Positions 15,424 through 23,465 of a stretch of DNA of 64,000 nucleotides are shown here, piece after piece. The notes under the pieces were generated by a model that worked only from the letters and a program-made list of their open reading frames with translations, made no database searches and was not told where the DNA came from. The translations under genes were made by a program, and so were the position numbers. Source of the DNA: a virus; IMG/VR virus record IMGVR_UViG_3300032053_000011, positions 1-64,000 of that record, one strand, 5' to 3'. Within the stretch, counting starts at the first letter, position 1. Each line of letters opens with the position of its first letter.

Positions 15424-15629
15424 CGCTTCCGCGCGTCGCATTCTGCGGCGACTCGCGCGCGCATTGCCGCGGTCGGCTTGTTCTTCCCGCCGTTGTTCTT
15501 GCGGCCGTCGCGCTTCAACGCCTTGGCAGATGGCGGATCACCGGCGCCAGCACACCAACGGCACTGGCGCATGCGTCCCCGGGTAGCGCCACGGACGAAC
15601 AAGCAGCAGCCGCACGTTTCAGTCTTCAC
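15420..15629 (-). CDS. Small basic zinc-ribbon protein
   Basis: 69 residues from GTG 15629 (GTGA overlap with the acetyltransferase stop). CGCC near residue 6 and CRWC near residue 23 look like a four-Cys zinc site, followed by a Lys/Arg-rich tail, which suggests nucleic-acid or ribosome binding. Not otherwise recognised. Confidence 0.75.
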   Translation of the reverse strand: MKTETCGCCLFVRGATRGRMRQCRWCAGAGDPPSAKALKRDGRKNNGGKNKPTAAMRARVAAECDARKR

Positions 15630-16081
15630 TCGGGCTCGGGCGGTGAGAGTAGCGCGCGGATACCGAACGACGCATAGAACGCATGTGCTGCGTCGGTGGC
15701 CGCATAGGTCCGCAACGTCTTCGGATCGATGCCGTTGCTCTGCGCGAAGGCGAGCAGCGCGCGAATGAGCGTGGTTCCGATCCCTGCGCGCCGGAGCAGT
15801 GGGTCTACGAAGATACCGACATCGACACGATTCGCGCGTGGTGCAAGGTACGCCCAACCGAGAACGGCTTCGCTTTCTCGGGAAGCGACGAAGACTGTGG
15901 TCGCCCGGTCGTACATGAGAACGGCGAGCATCTCGGACTCGTCCTGGCCGAGGGTGAGCTTCTCGAGCCGCGCGAGCAGCGCCGGGTCGTGGCGGACCTC
16001 GGCGACGGGCATGATCCGCACGAATGCCGTGCGCCGTGCTGGCTTGCGGGTTCGAGCACGACGCACTTTCTTTCGACCCAT
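15626..16081 (-). CDS. GNAT-family N-acetyltransferase
   Basis: 151 residues from ATG 16081 (159 from GTG 16105). Motif A of the GNAT fold is clear: VDVGIFVDPLLRRAGIGTTL, with the R-x-x-G-I-G acetyl-CoA loop, then a helix and HAFYASFGI near the C-terminus. The basic N-terminal tail is extra. The substrate is unknown; phage GNATs can modify host RNA polymerase, toxins or tRNA. TTGACA at 16121-16116 (minus strand) could belong to a promoter, but no good -10 is seen. Confidence 0.85.
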   Translation of the reverse strand: MGRKKVRRARTRKPARRTAFVRIMPVAEVRHDPALLARLEKLTLGQDESEMLAVLMYDRATTVFVASRESEAVLGWAYLAPRANRVDVGIFVDPLLRRAGIGTTLIRALLAFAQSNGIDPKTLRTYAATDAAHAFYASFGIRALLSPPEPE

Positions 16082-16134
16082 CGTGCGGACGACAGTGCGC
16101 GCCACGCCTTTGCGCTGTCAAGACATCGAGGCAC

Positions 16135-16488
16135 TCAGTCGCTCTCCCCGATGCCGTCTCGCATGCCGATGGCTTCCCATTCACATCGCTCGGAACATGC
16201 CATCCGGCAGGAGCCAAGCCACGGCAGCCTGATCGTCCATGCCTCGTTCTTTTGATGGGGTATTCCCCAGCGACTGCGTCGTCCGCACACCGCGCAGAGC
16301 GTGATGTCGCGGCGCCGGTCGAACGTCAGACGCCCTCCCGCGTCCTCGATCAGCGCGAGAAGCTCCGACACATCATCGCTGAAGCTTGTCTGACTCGAAC
16401 CTTCGAGCACATCTGGCGTCCAGAGACTCGCTTCCTCGCGTTCGGCTTCGTTCGCTTCCGGCGTCAGACCTCGTGTCCATGTCGGCAT
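16135..16488 (-). CDS. Cys-rich hypothetical protein downstream of the suppressor tRNA
   Basis: 117 residues. Acidic N-terminal half, then CAVCG near residue 73 and a second Cys group (CRMACSERCEW), probably one zinc site. An AGGAGA sequence lies upstream of the ATG at 16488. It would be transcribed immediately after the amber-suppressor tRNA. Confidence 0.75.
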   Translation of the reverse strand: MPTWTRGLTPEANEAEREEASLWTPDVLEGSSQTSFSDDVSELLALIEDAGGRLTFDRRRDITLCAVCGRRSRWGIPHQKNEAWTIRLPWLGSCRMACSERCEWEAIGMRDGIGESD

Positions 16489-16509
16489 TTCGGTATCCTG
16501 TCTCCTGGC

Positions 16510-16580
16510 GCTCCGTGCAGGACTCGAACCCGCGTAATCCCAGGTTAGAGCTGGGCGCTTTTCCACTCAGCCAACGGAGC
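16510..16580 (-). tRNA. Amber-suppressor tRNA, anticodon CTA
   Basis: Read on the minus strand: acceptor GCTCCGT/ACGGAGC, D-arm GCTG/AGC, anticodon stem CCCAG/CTGGG with loop CTCTAAC, T-arm GCGGG-TTCGAGT-CCTGC. The anticodon CTA pairs with UAG. Loop and stems are otherwise canonical and T33 is present. The charged amino acid cannot be told by eye. Many genes in this window end in TAG, so UAG is not simply a sense codon here. CCA is not encoded. Confidence 0.88.
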
Positions 16581-16586
16581 AATCGA

Positions 16587-16612
16587 GCGGTGCACGCATG
16601 TGCGCGCACCGC
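16587..16612. other. 7-bp hairpin upstream of suppressor tRNA
   Basis: GCGGTGC (16587-16593) and GCACCGC (16606-16612) form a stem in the spacer between the Pth2-like gene and the tRNA, like the hairpins between tRNAs at 4586-5252. Confidence 0.5.
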
Positions 16613-16618
16613 ATCCGG

Positions 16619-16990
16619 TCATGCCGCTCGGACGGCGTTCGCCTCCTTGAGTGCCCGCGGCAGGGACCGGCACAAGCGCCGCGACGCATTCGATGGCTCG
16701 AGGGCAAGTGCGGTGCAGGACCGGTCATAGCCGGGCGCGAGATCGCCGATGTCCGGCTCGTGGAAGATCGAGTGAGCGATCCCCGCATCGCGCGCTGCGA
16801 CGCACAGCGCTGACAGTGCGTCGCCGTCGGGCACCGAGAGCACGGCCAGCGTATTCGATTCCGTGAACCATGCCCGCTCGAGCGCGGAGTACTCCTCTGC
16901 GAACTGACGCGCGGCGTGCATGGCCTGCGTGATCTGGAGACCGGGGTCGAGACACCCGGCGACCACGACGTAGAGCTTGGCGGGCTTCAC
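16619..16990 (-). CDS. Pth2-like (peptidyl-tRNA hydrolase II fold) protein
   Basis: 123 residues. The order KLYVVVAGCLDPGLQITQAMHAARQF, a central NTLAVLSVPD strand, then AGIAHSIFHEPDIG and a final TALALEP strand follows the Pth2 fold, whose bacterial phage relatives keep the Q-x-x-H-A helix. Pth2 enzymes release peptides from stalled peptidyl-tRNA. The catalytic Lys seen in cellular Pth2 is not evident, so activity is uncertain. It directly precedes the suppressor tRNA in the transcript. Confidence 0.7.
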   Translation of the reverse strand: MKPAKLYVVVAGCLDPGLQITQAMHAARQFAEEYSALERAWFTESNTLAVLSVPDGDALSALCVAARDAGIAHSIFHEPDIGDLAPGYDRSCTALALEPSNASRRLCRSLPRALKEANAVRAA

Positions 16991-17562
16991 GGCCCACCCC
17001 GCATGACCGCGATCTCGGCCTCGCGCGCGGCGATCGCGATGTCGGTTAGCTCATGGCGCCGGTCTGCCAGATCATCCTGCGCCCGCTTGAGCGCATCCGC
17101 TGCCGTGCGCGCTCGCTCGAGAGTGGCCTTGTGCTCGGCAGCCGCCTTGGCTCTCTCGGTGTTGGCGGCCGTTCTGGATGCGAACGCCGCCGCGAAGGCT
17201 GTGCGTTCCTCTTCAGTGAGCGTCGAACTCCAGGTGATCTCGTTGACGTCCTTGGCCTCGCCGTGTTCGTGATCTGCGACCTGTTCCGCCATCTCCTCGA
17301 TCGTCGCCGCTTCGAGGTTCTCCGAGCCCTCGCGTCCGTGGCAGTGACAGCCATTCCACCAACTCACGGTGAGTCGGTACGTAGGACTCCCCCAGTTCGT
17401 GCTCGCGTCTCGAAAGAGCATCCGTGCTTCGCGGATCAGGAGATCGCGGGCGGCGTCATTGAACTCCGCTTCCTCCGCATTGATGATGCGCAGCTCTGCG
17501 AACAGCGCTGCGATCCGCACTGTCGCCGGAGCATCGTCGGCGCTCATGGCCTCGCCGCTCAT
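16987..17562 (-). CDS. Helical, coiled-coil hypothetical protein
   Basis: 191 residues from ATG 17562 (ATGA overlap). A CHCHG group near residue 71 is followed by a long Ala/Arg/Glu-rich C-terminal half with heptad character, predicted coiled coil. Overlaps the Pth2-like gene by 4 nt. Not recognised. Confidence 0.75.
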   Translation of the reverse strand: MSGEAMSADDAPATVRIAALFAELRIINAEEAEFNDAARDLLIREARMLFRDASTNWGSPTYRLTVSWWNGCHCHGREGSENLEAATIEEMAEQVADHEHGEAKDVNEITWSSTLTEEERTAFAAAFASRTAANTERAKAAAEHKATLERARTAADALKRAQDDLADRRHELTDIAIAAREAEIAVMRGGP

Positions 17563-18005
17563 GCTGCACCTCGCGCACGTTGCGCCGCACGTGCGAGACG
17601 CATCGCGCGCCCCCGTTCGTAGCCTGCTGCCGATGCGGCCTCGCGGCGCGCCTTGCGGTCGATCTGCTCGGGCACTGCGAGCCACGCCTCGACGGCAGCA
17701 CTGTCCGGCAGCTTTGCCTCCCGCGCGACTGCGATCGCGAGCCCCTTGCTCCCGCCATGGATCTGACCGCTGTGGACCGCAGTCGGTTCCACGACGCGGT
17801 AGGGGATGTCGCGCAAGAACGCATATGCGAGCAGCATCCACCGGGCTTCGTTGCCGATGCTGCGCTTGTCGTTCCAGAGATCGTAGCGCGCGCGTGCGAA
17901 CGCCTTCTGGATCTGTGCCCTGATCGCCCGACCTTGCGCGGCCAACTCGGCGATCCGAGCCCGCAACCCAACCAACTGTGACTTCTTCATTTTCGCAAAC
18001 CTCAT
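17559..18005 (-). CDS. Basic helical hypothetical protein
   Basis: 148 residues from ATG 18005, or 143 from ATG 17990, which has a GAGG 9 nt upstream. Arg/Ala-rich at both ends, suggesting nucleic-acid binding; the middle contains GGSKGLAIAVAREAKLP. Not recognised. Preceded by its own promoter at 18104. Confidence 0.72.
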   Translation of the reverse strand: MRFAKMKKSQLVGLRARIAELAAQGRAIRAQIQKAFARARYDLWNDKRSIGNEARWMLLAYAFLRDIPYRVVEPTAVHSGQIHGGSKGLAIAVAREAKLPDSAAVEAWLAVPEQIDRKARREAASAAGYERGRAMRLARAAQRARGAA

Positions 18006-18103
18006 CGTTCGTGCCTTCGGTCATCGAATTCTCTTCGAGACGGCACGATGGGAGGTCCGCGACAGTGACAAACCTACATGAAGTGTTCGAGCATGGTCCG
18101 ATC

Positions 18104-18132
18104 ATCCTATCCACCGGGTCGGTGATTGTCGA
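18104..18132 (-). promoter_or_regulatory. Promoter with a conventional leader
   Basis: Minus strand: TCGACA (18132-18127), 17 bp, TAGGAT (18109-18104). The next gene starts about 100 nt downstream, so this transcript has a leader. A seven-codon minigene (ATG 18094 to TAG) lies right after the -10 box. The promoter overlaps the end of the upstream gene. Confidence 0.5.
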
Positions 18133-18340
18133 GGGCGCGGGTGCGAATCGCTCGGTCTCGTGCCTCGGCGCGCGCGAGAGACTCCGCGCTGCGCGTGAAT
18201 CCATTCTCCGTCATCCACAAACACGAGATGCCCTTGAACCGCGGGCCGCGACCCATGGTATTGCGAATGTAGGGGCAGTCGAGTATCGGCGTGAAGCATC
18301 CGCAAGGGAGCACTGGTCCGATCGGTTCGTCCGAGCTCAT
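18107..18340 (-). CDS. Small Cys-containing hypothetical protein
   Basis: 77 residues from ATG 18340 (ATGA overlap). CGCF and DCPY early in the sequence suggest a metal site; the C-terminal third is Arg/Ala-rich. Ends in TAG. Not recognised. Confidence 0.7.
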   Translation of the reverse strand: MSSDEPIGPVLPCGCFTPILDCPYIRNTMGRGPRFKGISCLWMTENGFTRSAESLARAEARDRAIRTRALDNHRPGG

Positions 18341-18687
18341 TCGCGTCCTTCTGTTCGAATTCTCGGTCGACTGCGTTCCAGCAAATATTCCTGGAACATC
18401 TCGAGGTCGTGGAGCCGTTGAGACTGCTCTACCGAGGATCGGTAGAGCCTGTCGACGCGACGGTTGACGGTTTCCGTGCGGGACCAACCCCGCGAGTCAA
18501 TGTCGATCTGTTGCAGCTCGAGACGATCGACTCGGCGTTCAAGGCGCTCCACGTCTGCACGCAGACGCATCTCTTCGGCGGAGACGATGGGCGGAACGTA
18601 CTGCGGGCGCGTCGGCAGCATCGCCGCCGCCGCGACGGTACAGAGCGCGATGAAGACGAGGATGCCGTTCTTGCTCATGTCATTCAT
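18337..18687 (-). CDS. Single-pass membrane protein with coiled coil
   Basis: 116 residues. N-terminal membrane helix (GILVFIALCTVAAAAML, residues 7-23), then a Glu/Arg-rich coiled coil to the end. This topology is typical of phage i-spanins (Rz type) but also of other small membrane proteins. No partner lipoprotein was seen inside it or overlapping. Similar in design to the genes at 32549 and 49038. Confidence 0.78.
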   Translation of the reverse strand: MNDMSKNGILVFIALCTVAAAAMLPTRPQYVPPIVSAEEMRLRADVERLERRVDRLELQQIDIDSRGWSRTETVNRRVDRLYRSSVEQSQRLHDLEMFQEYLLERSRPRIRTEGRE

Positions 18688-18989
18688 GGTGATACCGGTG
18701 GCTTCCGCATCGCCGCGAGCGCTCTGTGCACGAGAGCGAGATCGGCGCGATGGTGGTGGCAGATACGATGCCCGCAGTCGACATTCTCGCACGCCGTGTA
18801 GCCGCTCGTGCGCATACCCTCGGATGCCTCGAGCGCGTCGAGTAGCTGCGCACGCGTCAGCTCTCCTTCGCGGCGCACCTCGACAACGTGGCCGAAGCCG
18901 CGATCGAGCTGATCCGCGCTATAACTGTTCTCGTGCCCGTCGAAGAACGTGAACACGAATTGGCGCTTGTCGTCCCACCAGCCGGTCAT
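18684..18989 (-). CDS. Hypothetical protein with His-rich zinc site
   Basis: 101 residues from ATG 18989 (ATGA). Starts MTGWWDDKRQFVFTFF; a CENVDCGHRICHHH segment near residue 72 could bind zinc. Not recognised. Confidence 0.75.
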   Translation of the reverse strand: MTGWWDDKRQFVFTFFDGHENSYSADQLDRGFGHVVEVRREGELTRAQLLDALEASEGMRTSGYTACENVDCGHRICHHHRADLALVHRALAAMRKPPVSP

Positions 18990-19468
18990 CGGCGCCACCG
19001 GCCCGGGTCGCGCGCTGATGGACGTTGGATACCGCAGACGCCGCATCGTTCGCTGTCCGGCATCTGGAGGCGTGCGAACGGACAGACGCATTCCCACGCG
19101 CCACTATCTGGATAGGCGAGCCTACCAAGTGGTGGGAATTGGATCTCGACCCCGAGTTCTCGTGCGCGCCGAACAGTCTGCGGCCCAACGATTCCATCCG
19201 CCATGGTCACCCGCATCCGCACCTGTAAGTCATGAATCACTTCGCGATTCATGCCACCAGCCTCGTAGTATCCCTTCATGTCCAGCGCTGCCTGTTTTTC
19301 GGCAACGAATGGACGGAGTTGGCGCTCGATTACCCGTTCAAGATGCTCGATGAAGATGTTCGGCGTGAGTGTGACGCATCCGTCCTTCACACTTGGCTTG
19401 ACCGGCACGCGTTCGTTGTCCTCCTCGGGCATCAGTTCGGCGCCGATGATGCGGAATCGGTCGTTCAC
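18986..19468 (-). CDS. Hypothetical protein with RanBP2-like zinc finger
   Basis: 160 residues from GTG 19468 (GTGA). The C-terminus has W-x-C-x-C followed by CGVCG, the spacing of a RanBP2-type zinc ribbon, which in other proteins binds RNA or ubiquitin. The N-terminal part includes NIFIEHLERVIERQLRPF, amphipathic. Neighbours on both sides also carry Cys clusters. Confidence 0.72.
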   Translation of the reverse strand: MNDRFRIIGAELMPEEDNERVPVKPSVKDGCVTLTPNIFIEHLERVIERQLRPFVAEKQAALDMKGYYEAGGMNREVIHDLQVRMRVTMADGIVGPQTVRRARELGVEIQFPPLGRLAYPDSGAWECVCPFARLQMPDSERCGVCGIQRPSARDPGRWRR

Positions 19469-19686
19469 AGTAGAACTCCCATCGGCACCGTGATTGCCTT
19501 GCCACAGTGCGGACACGCCATCGGCACGTCGATCCACTGCCCGCCGCCTTTATGCGGCTGAGCAAACACGGACAGACCAATCTCCTCACCTTCAGCGTTC
19601 AGTTCGATGAAGTGGGTGCCAAGGGGTGGTGCCGTGGGTCTCTCGGCAATGAGACCTTTCAATAGAACCCGTGGGCGCGTGTTCAT
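19465..19686 (-). CDS. Small zinc-ribbon-like protein
   Basis: 73 residues from ATG 19686 (ATGA with the amidohydrolase stop). A single CPHCG near residue 62; otherwise beta-rich. Not recognised. Confidence 0.72.
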   Translation of the reverse strand: MNTRPRVLLKGLIAERPTAPPLGTHFIELNAEGEEIGLSVFAQPHKGGGQWIDVPMACPHCGKAITVPMGVLL

Positions 19687-21020
19687 CGGGACTTCGCGAT
19701 CTGGCACACCGTGCGGTGCAGCACATCCACGCCCTTCATGAAGTCCGTCATGTCCATCGCCTCGTTCGGATTGTGCGACCCGTTCTGGTTGCGGATGAAG
19801 AGCATTCCGGTCGGGATGCCCGCCATGGCGAACATGGCGGCATCGTGCCCGGCCCCACTGGGCATCGCCATCCTTGGAACATCGACGTGCTCACAGGCCT
19901 CGTGAAGGAAGCGTTGGATCGACTTGTCCATATTGGCTGGCTCGCTGCGGATCGGCGCGCTGATCTCGAAGGTGCAGCCCAGGCAGCTCGTAACCTCATC
20001 GGTCATCCGGCGAAGGTCACGGCCCATGGCCGTCAGAGTCCCCTTGTTCAGACTTCGCCACTCGAGCGAGAACATCGTCTTCGCGGCGATCGCCGAGACC
20101 GACTCTGTGGCTTGATCGGTATGCAGGATGCCGGTCGTCGTCACGAGGTCATCGTATCCCAGAAGTGTCCCATTCATCGACCAGTCTCTCCAACGGTAGA
20201 GCAGTTGCACGGTTGCTTCCACGGCATCGTGGCGCGCATGCATTGGTGTCGTTCCAGAATGGCCTGCTTCTCCATGGCAGGTGATCGTATGTCGGACGTT
20301 CCCGCGGATGCCGGTGACAACCCCGAGGGGGATGTCCGCATCCACGAGAACCGGCCCCTGTTCGATGTGCAGCTCGAGGTAGGCACGGATCGAGTCGGGG
20401 GATCGTAGCGGCTTCGAGAGAGCTTTCCGGCACGATGCCCGTCTCGCGAGCGCCGCGTCGGAATAGGGCGTGCCATTCGAACTCAGAATGTCGCGCCCGA
20501 GTCGCGCACCATCGGGACCTGGGGCAGTATCAGCCCCGAAGATCTCTCGAAGAGTCATGCCGGTCGCCCGCGAGACGCGAGAGAACGTATCATCCGTCCA
20601 GCCCTCGAGCAGAGCCTTGCTCCCGAGGTAGCATTCTCCGAACCACGCACTCTCTTCGCCACGCAAGGCCACGACCTGAAGCGGCAGTTTCATCCCAGCC
20701 ATCTGCAACCGCCGCATCACCAGCAGCCCGGCGACCACGCCTGCGGCGCCATCGAAATTGCCGCCACATGGGACGGAGTCCAGGTGGCTGCCGATCACGA
20801 TGGACCGATTCGTTGGCGAACCGAGCCAGAGATTGCGAGCGTCATCGACGTATCCATCGATGCCGAACTCACGAGCGTCCAGAAAGATCAGCCCGTGGGC
20901 CAAGTTCTCGCCGAGACCATAGGTCTGTCGCGTAACGCCGGGCGCCCCATCAGGATCACGACCCGTTTCACGGAGTCTCTCGAAGAGCGTGATCGCGTAC
21001 TTGAGTTCGACGTCATCCAT
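19683..21020 (-). CDS. M20-family amidohydrolase (hydantoinase/carbamoylase type)
   Basis: 445 residues, the usual length. Motifs appear in family order: GSHLDSVPCGGNFDGAAGV (first metal His and bridging Asp), ALRGEESAWFGECYLGS (catalytic Glu-Glu), AYLELHIEQGPVL, GEAGHSGTTPM with RHDA, MPSGAGHDAAMFA, and FIRNQNGSHNPNEAM. This matches N-carbamoyl-amino-acid hydrolases and allantoate/ureidoglycolate amidohydrolases (AmaB/HyuC/AllC group). Substrate specificity is not readable by eye. Start ATG 21020 overlaps the upstream TAA. A complete metabolic enzyme of this kind is unusual in a phage and looks like an auxiliary metabolic gene. Confidence 0.93.
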   Translation of the reverse strand: MDDVELKYAITLFERLRETGRDPDGAPGVTRQTYGLGENLAHGLIFLDAREFGIDGYVDDARNLWLGSPTNRSIVIGSHLDSVPCGGNFDGAAGVVAGLLVMRRLQMAGMKLPLQVVALRGEESAWFGECYLGSKALLEGWTDDTFSRVSRATGMTLREIFGADTAPGPDGARLGRDILSSNGTPYSDAALARRASCRKALSKPLRSPDSIRAYLELHIEQGPVLVDADIPLGVVTGIRGNVRHTITCHGEAGHSGTTPMHARHDAVEATVQLLYRWRDWSMNGTLLGYDDLVTTTGILHTDQATESVSAIAAKTMFSLEWRSLNKGTLTAMGRDLRRMTDEVTSCLGCTFEISAPIRSEPANMDKSIQRFLHEACEHVDVPRMAMPSGAGHDAAMFAMAGIPTGMLFIRNQNGSHNPNEAMDMTDFMKGVDVLHRTVCQIAKSR

Positions 21021-21568
21021 TACTTCAACGCCGTGGATGTCCGCGGAATCGTATGCGCACAGCCCACGATCGGGTCGAACAGATGAGCGCCGTCGGGCGC
21101 GAGCGCGCGACCGCACTGGCAGATGCCGATGGTCGTCGGATTCCACGGTACGTTGCACAGAAACACCGGCATCTGCTGATTGGCGTCGCCGCTGACAGCC
21201 AGCCTCGCTTCCTCCTGAGTGCGCGCTGCGACTCTGTAGACGTGGCCACCGGACTTGACCGTGAACAACGTCTTGGGCTGGTCCGTCGGTTCCGCATCGG
21301 CCAACGGCGGGATCTCGCCATTGATCTCGGGATCGCAGAAGCCCGGGTTGTCGTACCCGTGCATCATCTTCTCCATGGCGTCCTTGATCGAGATCGCATC
21401 CCACGGCCGCCTCCAGCGGATGATCAGCCGGGCGCAGTCGCGCAGCGCGTCGTTGTAGCCCGACTCGTATTGCGACTCGAGTACGTGTTTCACGTCGGCA
21501 GCGATGCGCAGCGACGCCTGCTCGACGACCCTTGCGACATCGCGAGCCAGATCCTCTTCGTACGTCAT
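21020..21568 (-). CDS. Hypothetical protein with C-terminal Cys pair
   Basis: 182 residues from ATG 21568 (ATGA). Helical N-terminal half (DVARVVEQASLRIAADVKHV), then a beta-rich C-terminal half with CQCG. Not recognised. Ends TAATG with the amidohydrolase start. Confidence 0.75.
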   Translation of the reverse strand: MTYEEDLARDVARVVEQASLRIAADVKHVLESQYESGYNDALRDCARLIIRWRRPWDAISIKDAMEKMMHGYDNPGFCDPEINGEIPPLADAEPTDQPKTLFTVKSGGHVYRVAARTQEEARLAVSGDANQQMPVFLCNVPWNPTTIGICQCGRALAPDGAHLFDPIVGCAHTIPRTSTALK

Positions 21569-22611
21569 CGTTTCTCCTGAGATGGGCGCCACATGCGTTC
21601 GGGCTTCGTCATGCCTTCGGGCCACGCCTCGGCCCGCTCGGCGTTCGCAAAGTCGAGACCGCGCCGTATGCCCTCGTGCGTCGCTTGGCACATCTCGTTG
21701 CAGAACGCGTCAGTCTCGGTGATGATCTTCGCTGCATCGGACTCGCCGCCATCGAGCCTGACGAAATCGTGGCAGCCGCCGCAATTCTGCCACCATCCCC
21801 GCTCCAGCTTGTCGCGAATGTTTGGCCGTCCAGGAACGCCAGCGAACTCGTCGAACTTGGGCGAACGCGTGACTTCAAGGTTGATGAAGTCGACGCCATC
21901 CAGGTAACCATTCTTGCGAGCGTCGCGCGCGGTGCGCCCGAAGACCAACTCACATGCCTCATGGTAGCCAGTGCGGTCACGAAGGGTGAACGCCAGCAGC
22001 ACGGTTTTTCTATACCGAGCCTTCGCGGGCTTCCCACCTCGCCGCGCAATCGCCGCTGGCTTCGCAGGCGCAAATGCCACCGGTCCAAGCTCTTGCAATG
22101 GGAACCTGCGAACGCGTTTGCGCACGCCGTTGCCAAGATCAATCTCGACCCAGTCCTGCTGCGTCGTATCCAGCGTCGGTGATTTGATGTTCTTGGGAGC
22201 GTCGGACGTGATCCGCGCAACGACCCGCTCAAACGAATCACCACCGAGATTGACTGGGGAGAGGATTCTCACCGGGTCGCCATCGGTCTTGCCGAGCCGC
22301 TCGAGCTCGCCGCGCAACCGCTGAATCTCGAGGTTCGCAGCGACCAGTGCCGACGATTCGTCGACGACGTCGAGGTCTCTGCCGGGACCGCGCTCGTCGT
22401 CCCCGAGAGTTTCATCGAGATCGTTGAGTGCTATGAGAATGCCGGGCCGGTAGCGATTCCACTCCTCGAGCGACTCGAGAAGCGAAAGTGAACCGCCATC
22501 GACCGGCTTGAAGTCTTGCATCCAGCAAGCGCGCCGCTTCGCAAGCCATCGGCGCAGCGATCCGATGGTGATCGCCAGTTTGTCAGTCGCCGTCGTTTCC
22601 TCAGTCGTCAC
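21565..22611 (-). CDS. Large hypothetical protein with CxxC-H motif
   Basis: 348 residues from GTG 22611 (GTGA). A predicted coiled coil near residues 85-110, a basic stretch rich in Lys/Ala near 190, then GWWQNCGGCHDFV near residue 280 and another Cys pair, perhaps one zinc site. No catalytic family recognised. Confidence 0.75.
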   Translation of the reverse strand: MTTEETTATDKLAITIGSLRRWLAKRRACWMQDFKPVDGGSLSLLESLEEWNRYRPGILIALNDLDETLGDDERGPGRDLDVVDESSALVAANLEIQRLRGELERLGKTDGDPVRILSPVNLGGDSFERVVARITSDAPKNIKSPTLDTTQQDWVEIDLGNGVRKRVRRFPLQELGPVAFAPAKPAAIARRGGKPAKARYRKTVLLAFTLRDRTGYHEACELVFGRTARDARKNGYLDGVDFINLEVTRSPKFDEFAGVPGRPNIRDKLERGWWQNCGGCHDFVRLDGGESDAAKIITETDAFCNEMCQATHEGIRRGLDFANAERAEAWPEGMTKPERMWRPSQEKR

Positions 22612-23465
22612 GTGGTCGGTCCTTTCAGAATCGCCATCAACTCGAGACGGGTGGCGATCTCAGACTCCCCCCGCTCGCGCTGATATCGCTCGGCCTCTAC
22701 CTTATCCTCCGAGCGGATGGCCTCCTCGGATGCTCTCGCCATCGCTTCCATGTCGTCGGCTGCCAGCGTCCCGATCGGGCTGTAGAAGAACAGCACGTCG
22801 CTGAATCCCGTTGGTAGATAGACCGCGCCGCTCTCCGGCATCTCGAACTCAGTAAGATGTGCGCCCTTCGCGTGGTGCCCGAAGTTCGCGATGGCCACGC
22901 TTAACGCTTGTCCATCCGCGGCAGGCGTCGCACGGCTCGCAACCGCAGGCTTTCCCTCGTCGTGTGCACACCTGAGCCAATGGTCGCTGGCTTCGAACAT
23001 CGCGCGCCGGGCTTGATAGAACGCTTCGCGGTCCGGCGCCACAATGACCACGCCGTCCTTGCAGTGCTTGCAGCCGTAGTGCTTCGGGTCCGGGACATAA
23101 TCGAATGCGATCTCATCCTTGTAGTCGTCCGCGGCCTCGAATGCGGCGCACGCGGTGACGCCCGGCGGGTATACTCCGAGATCGTCGAAGTACGATGTGC
23201 TCTCCCACGTGAGGTAGCTCCAGAACTCACGACGTGCGGTCTCGACGCGGATCGCGTTGTCCATCGCGAGCATTGCCGCGGATGGCGCGAGAACCTCGAT
23301 GTCGAAGTACCCACGGACTTCTGCGAACCGCTGCTTTTCCAGCACGGCCTTGAAGGCAGTCAGAATCGCCGCATGGGTACGCGCAAGGATCAGATGGTGA
23401 CCGTCGTTCTCCGTATGCCATCGGCACATGCGCCAACGACCGCCGAATGGGAAGATGACCTTCAC
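22608..23465 (-). CDS. Hypothetical protein
   Basis: 285 residues from GTG 23465 (GTGA). Contains HYGCKHCKDGVVIV near residue 143, and an acidic helical C-terminus. The open frame extends upstream through the PLHLA gene but only as a shadow. Not recognised. Confidence 0.75.
   Translation of the reverse strand: MKVIFPFGGRWRMCRWHTENDGHHLILARTHAAILTAFKAVLEKQRFAEVRGYFDIEVLAPSAAMLAMDNAIRVETARREFWSYLTWESTSYFDDLGVYPPGVTACAAFEAADDYKDEIAFDYVPDPKHYGCKHCKDGVVIVAPDREAFYQARRAMFEASDHWLRCAHDEGKPAVASRATPAADGQALSVAIANFGHHAKGAHLTEFEMPESGAVYLPTGFSDVLFFYSPIGTLAADDMEAMARASEEAIRSEDKVEAERYQRERGESEIATRLELMAILKGPTT

Noticed and set aside
16987-18204. One long leftward ORF of 405 codons.
   Set aside because: Its first two-thirds is out of frame across the gene 17559-18005; only the part from ATG 17562 reads like protein and has an overlapping start.
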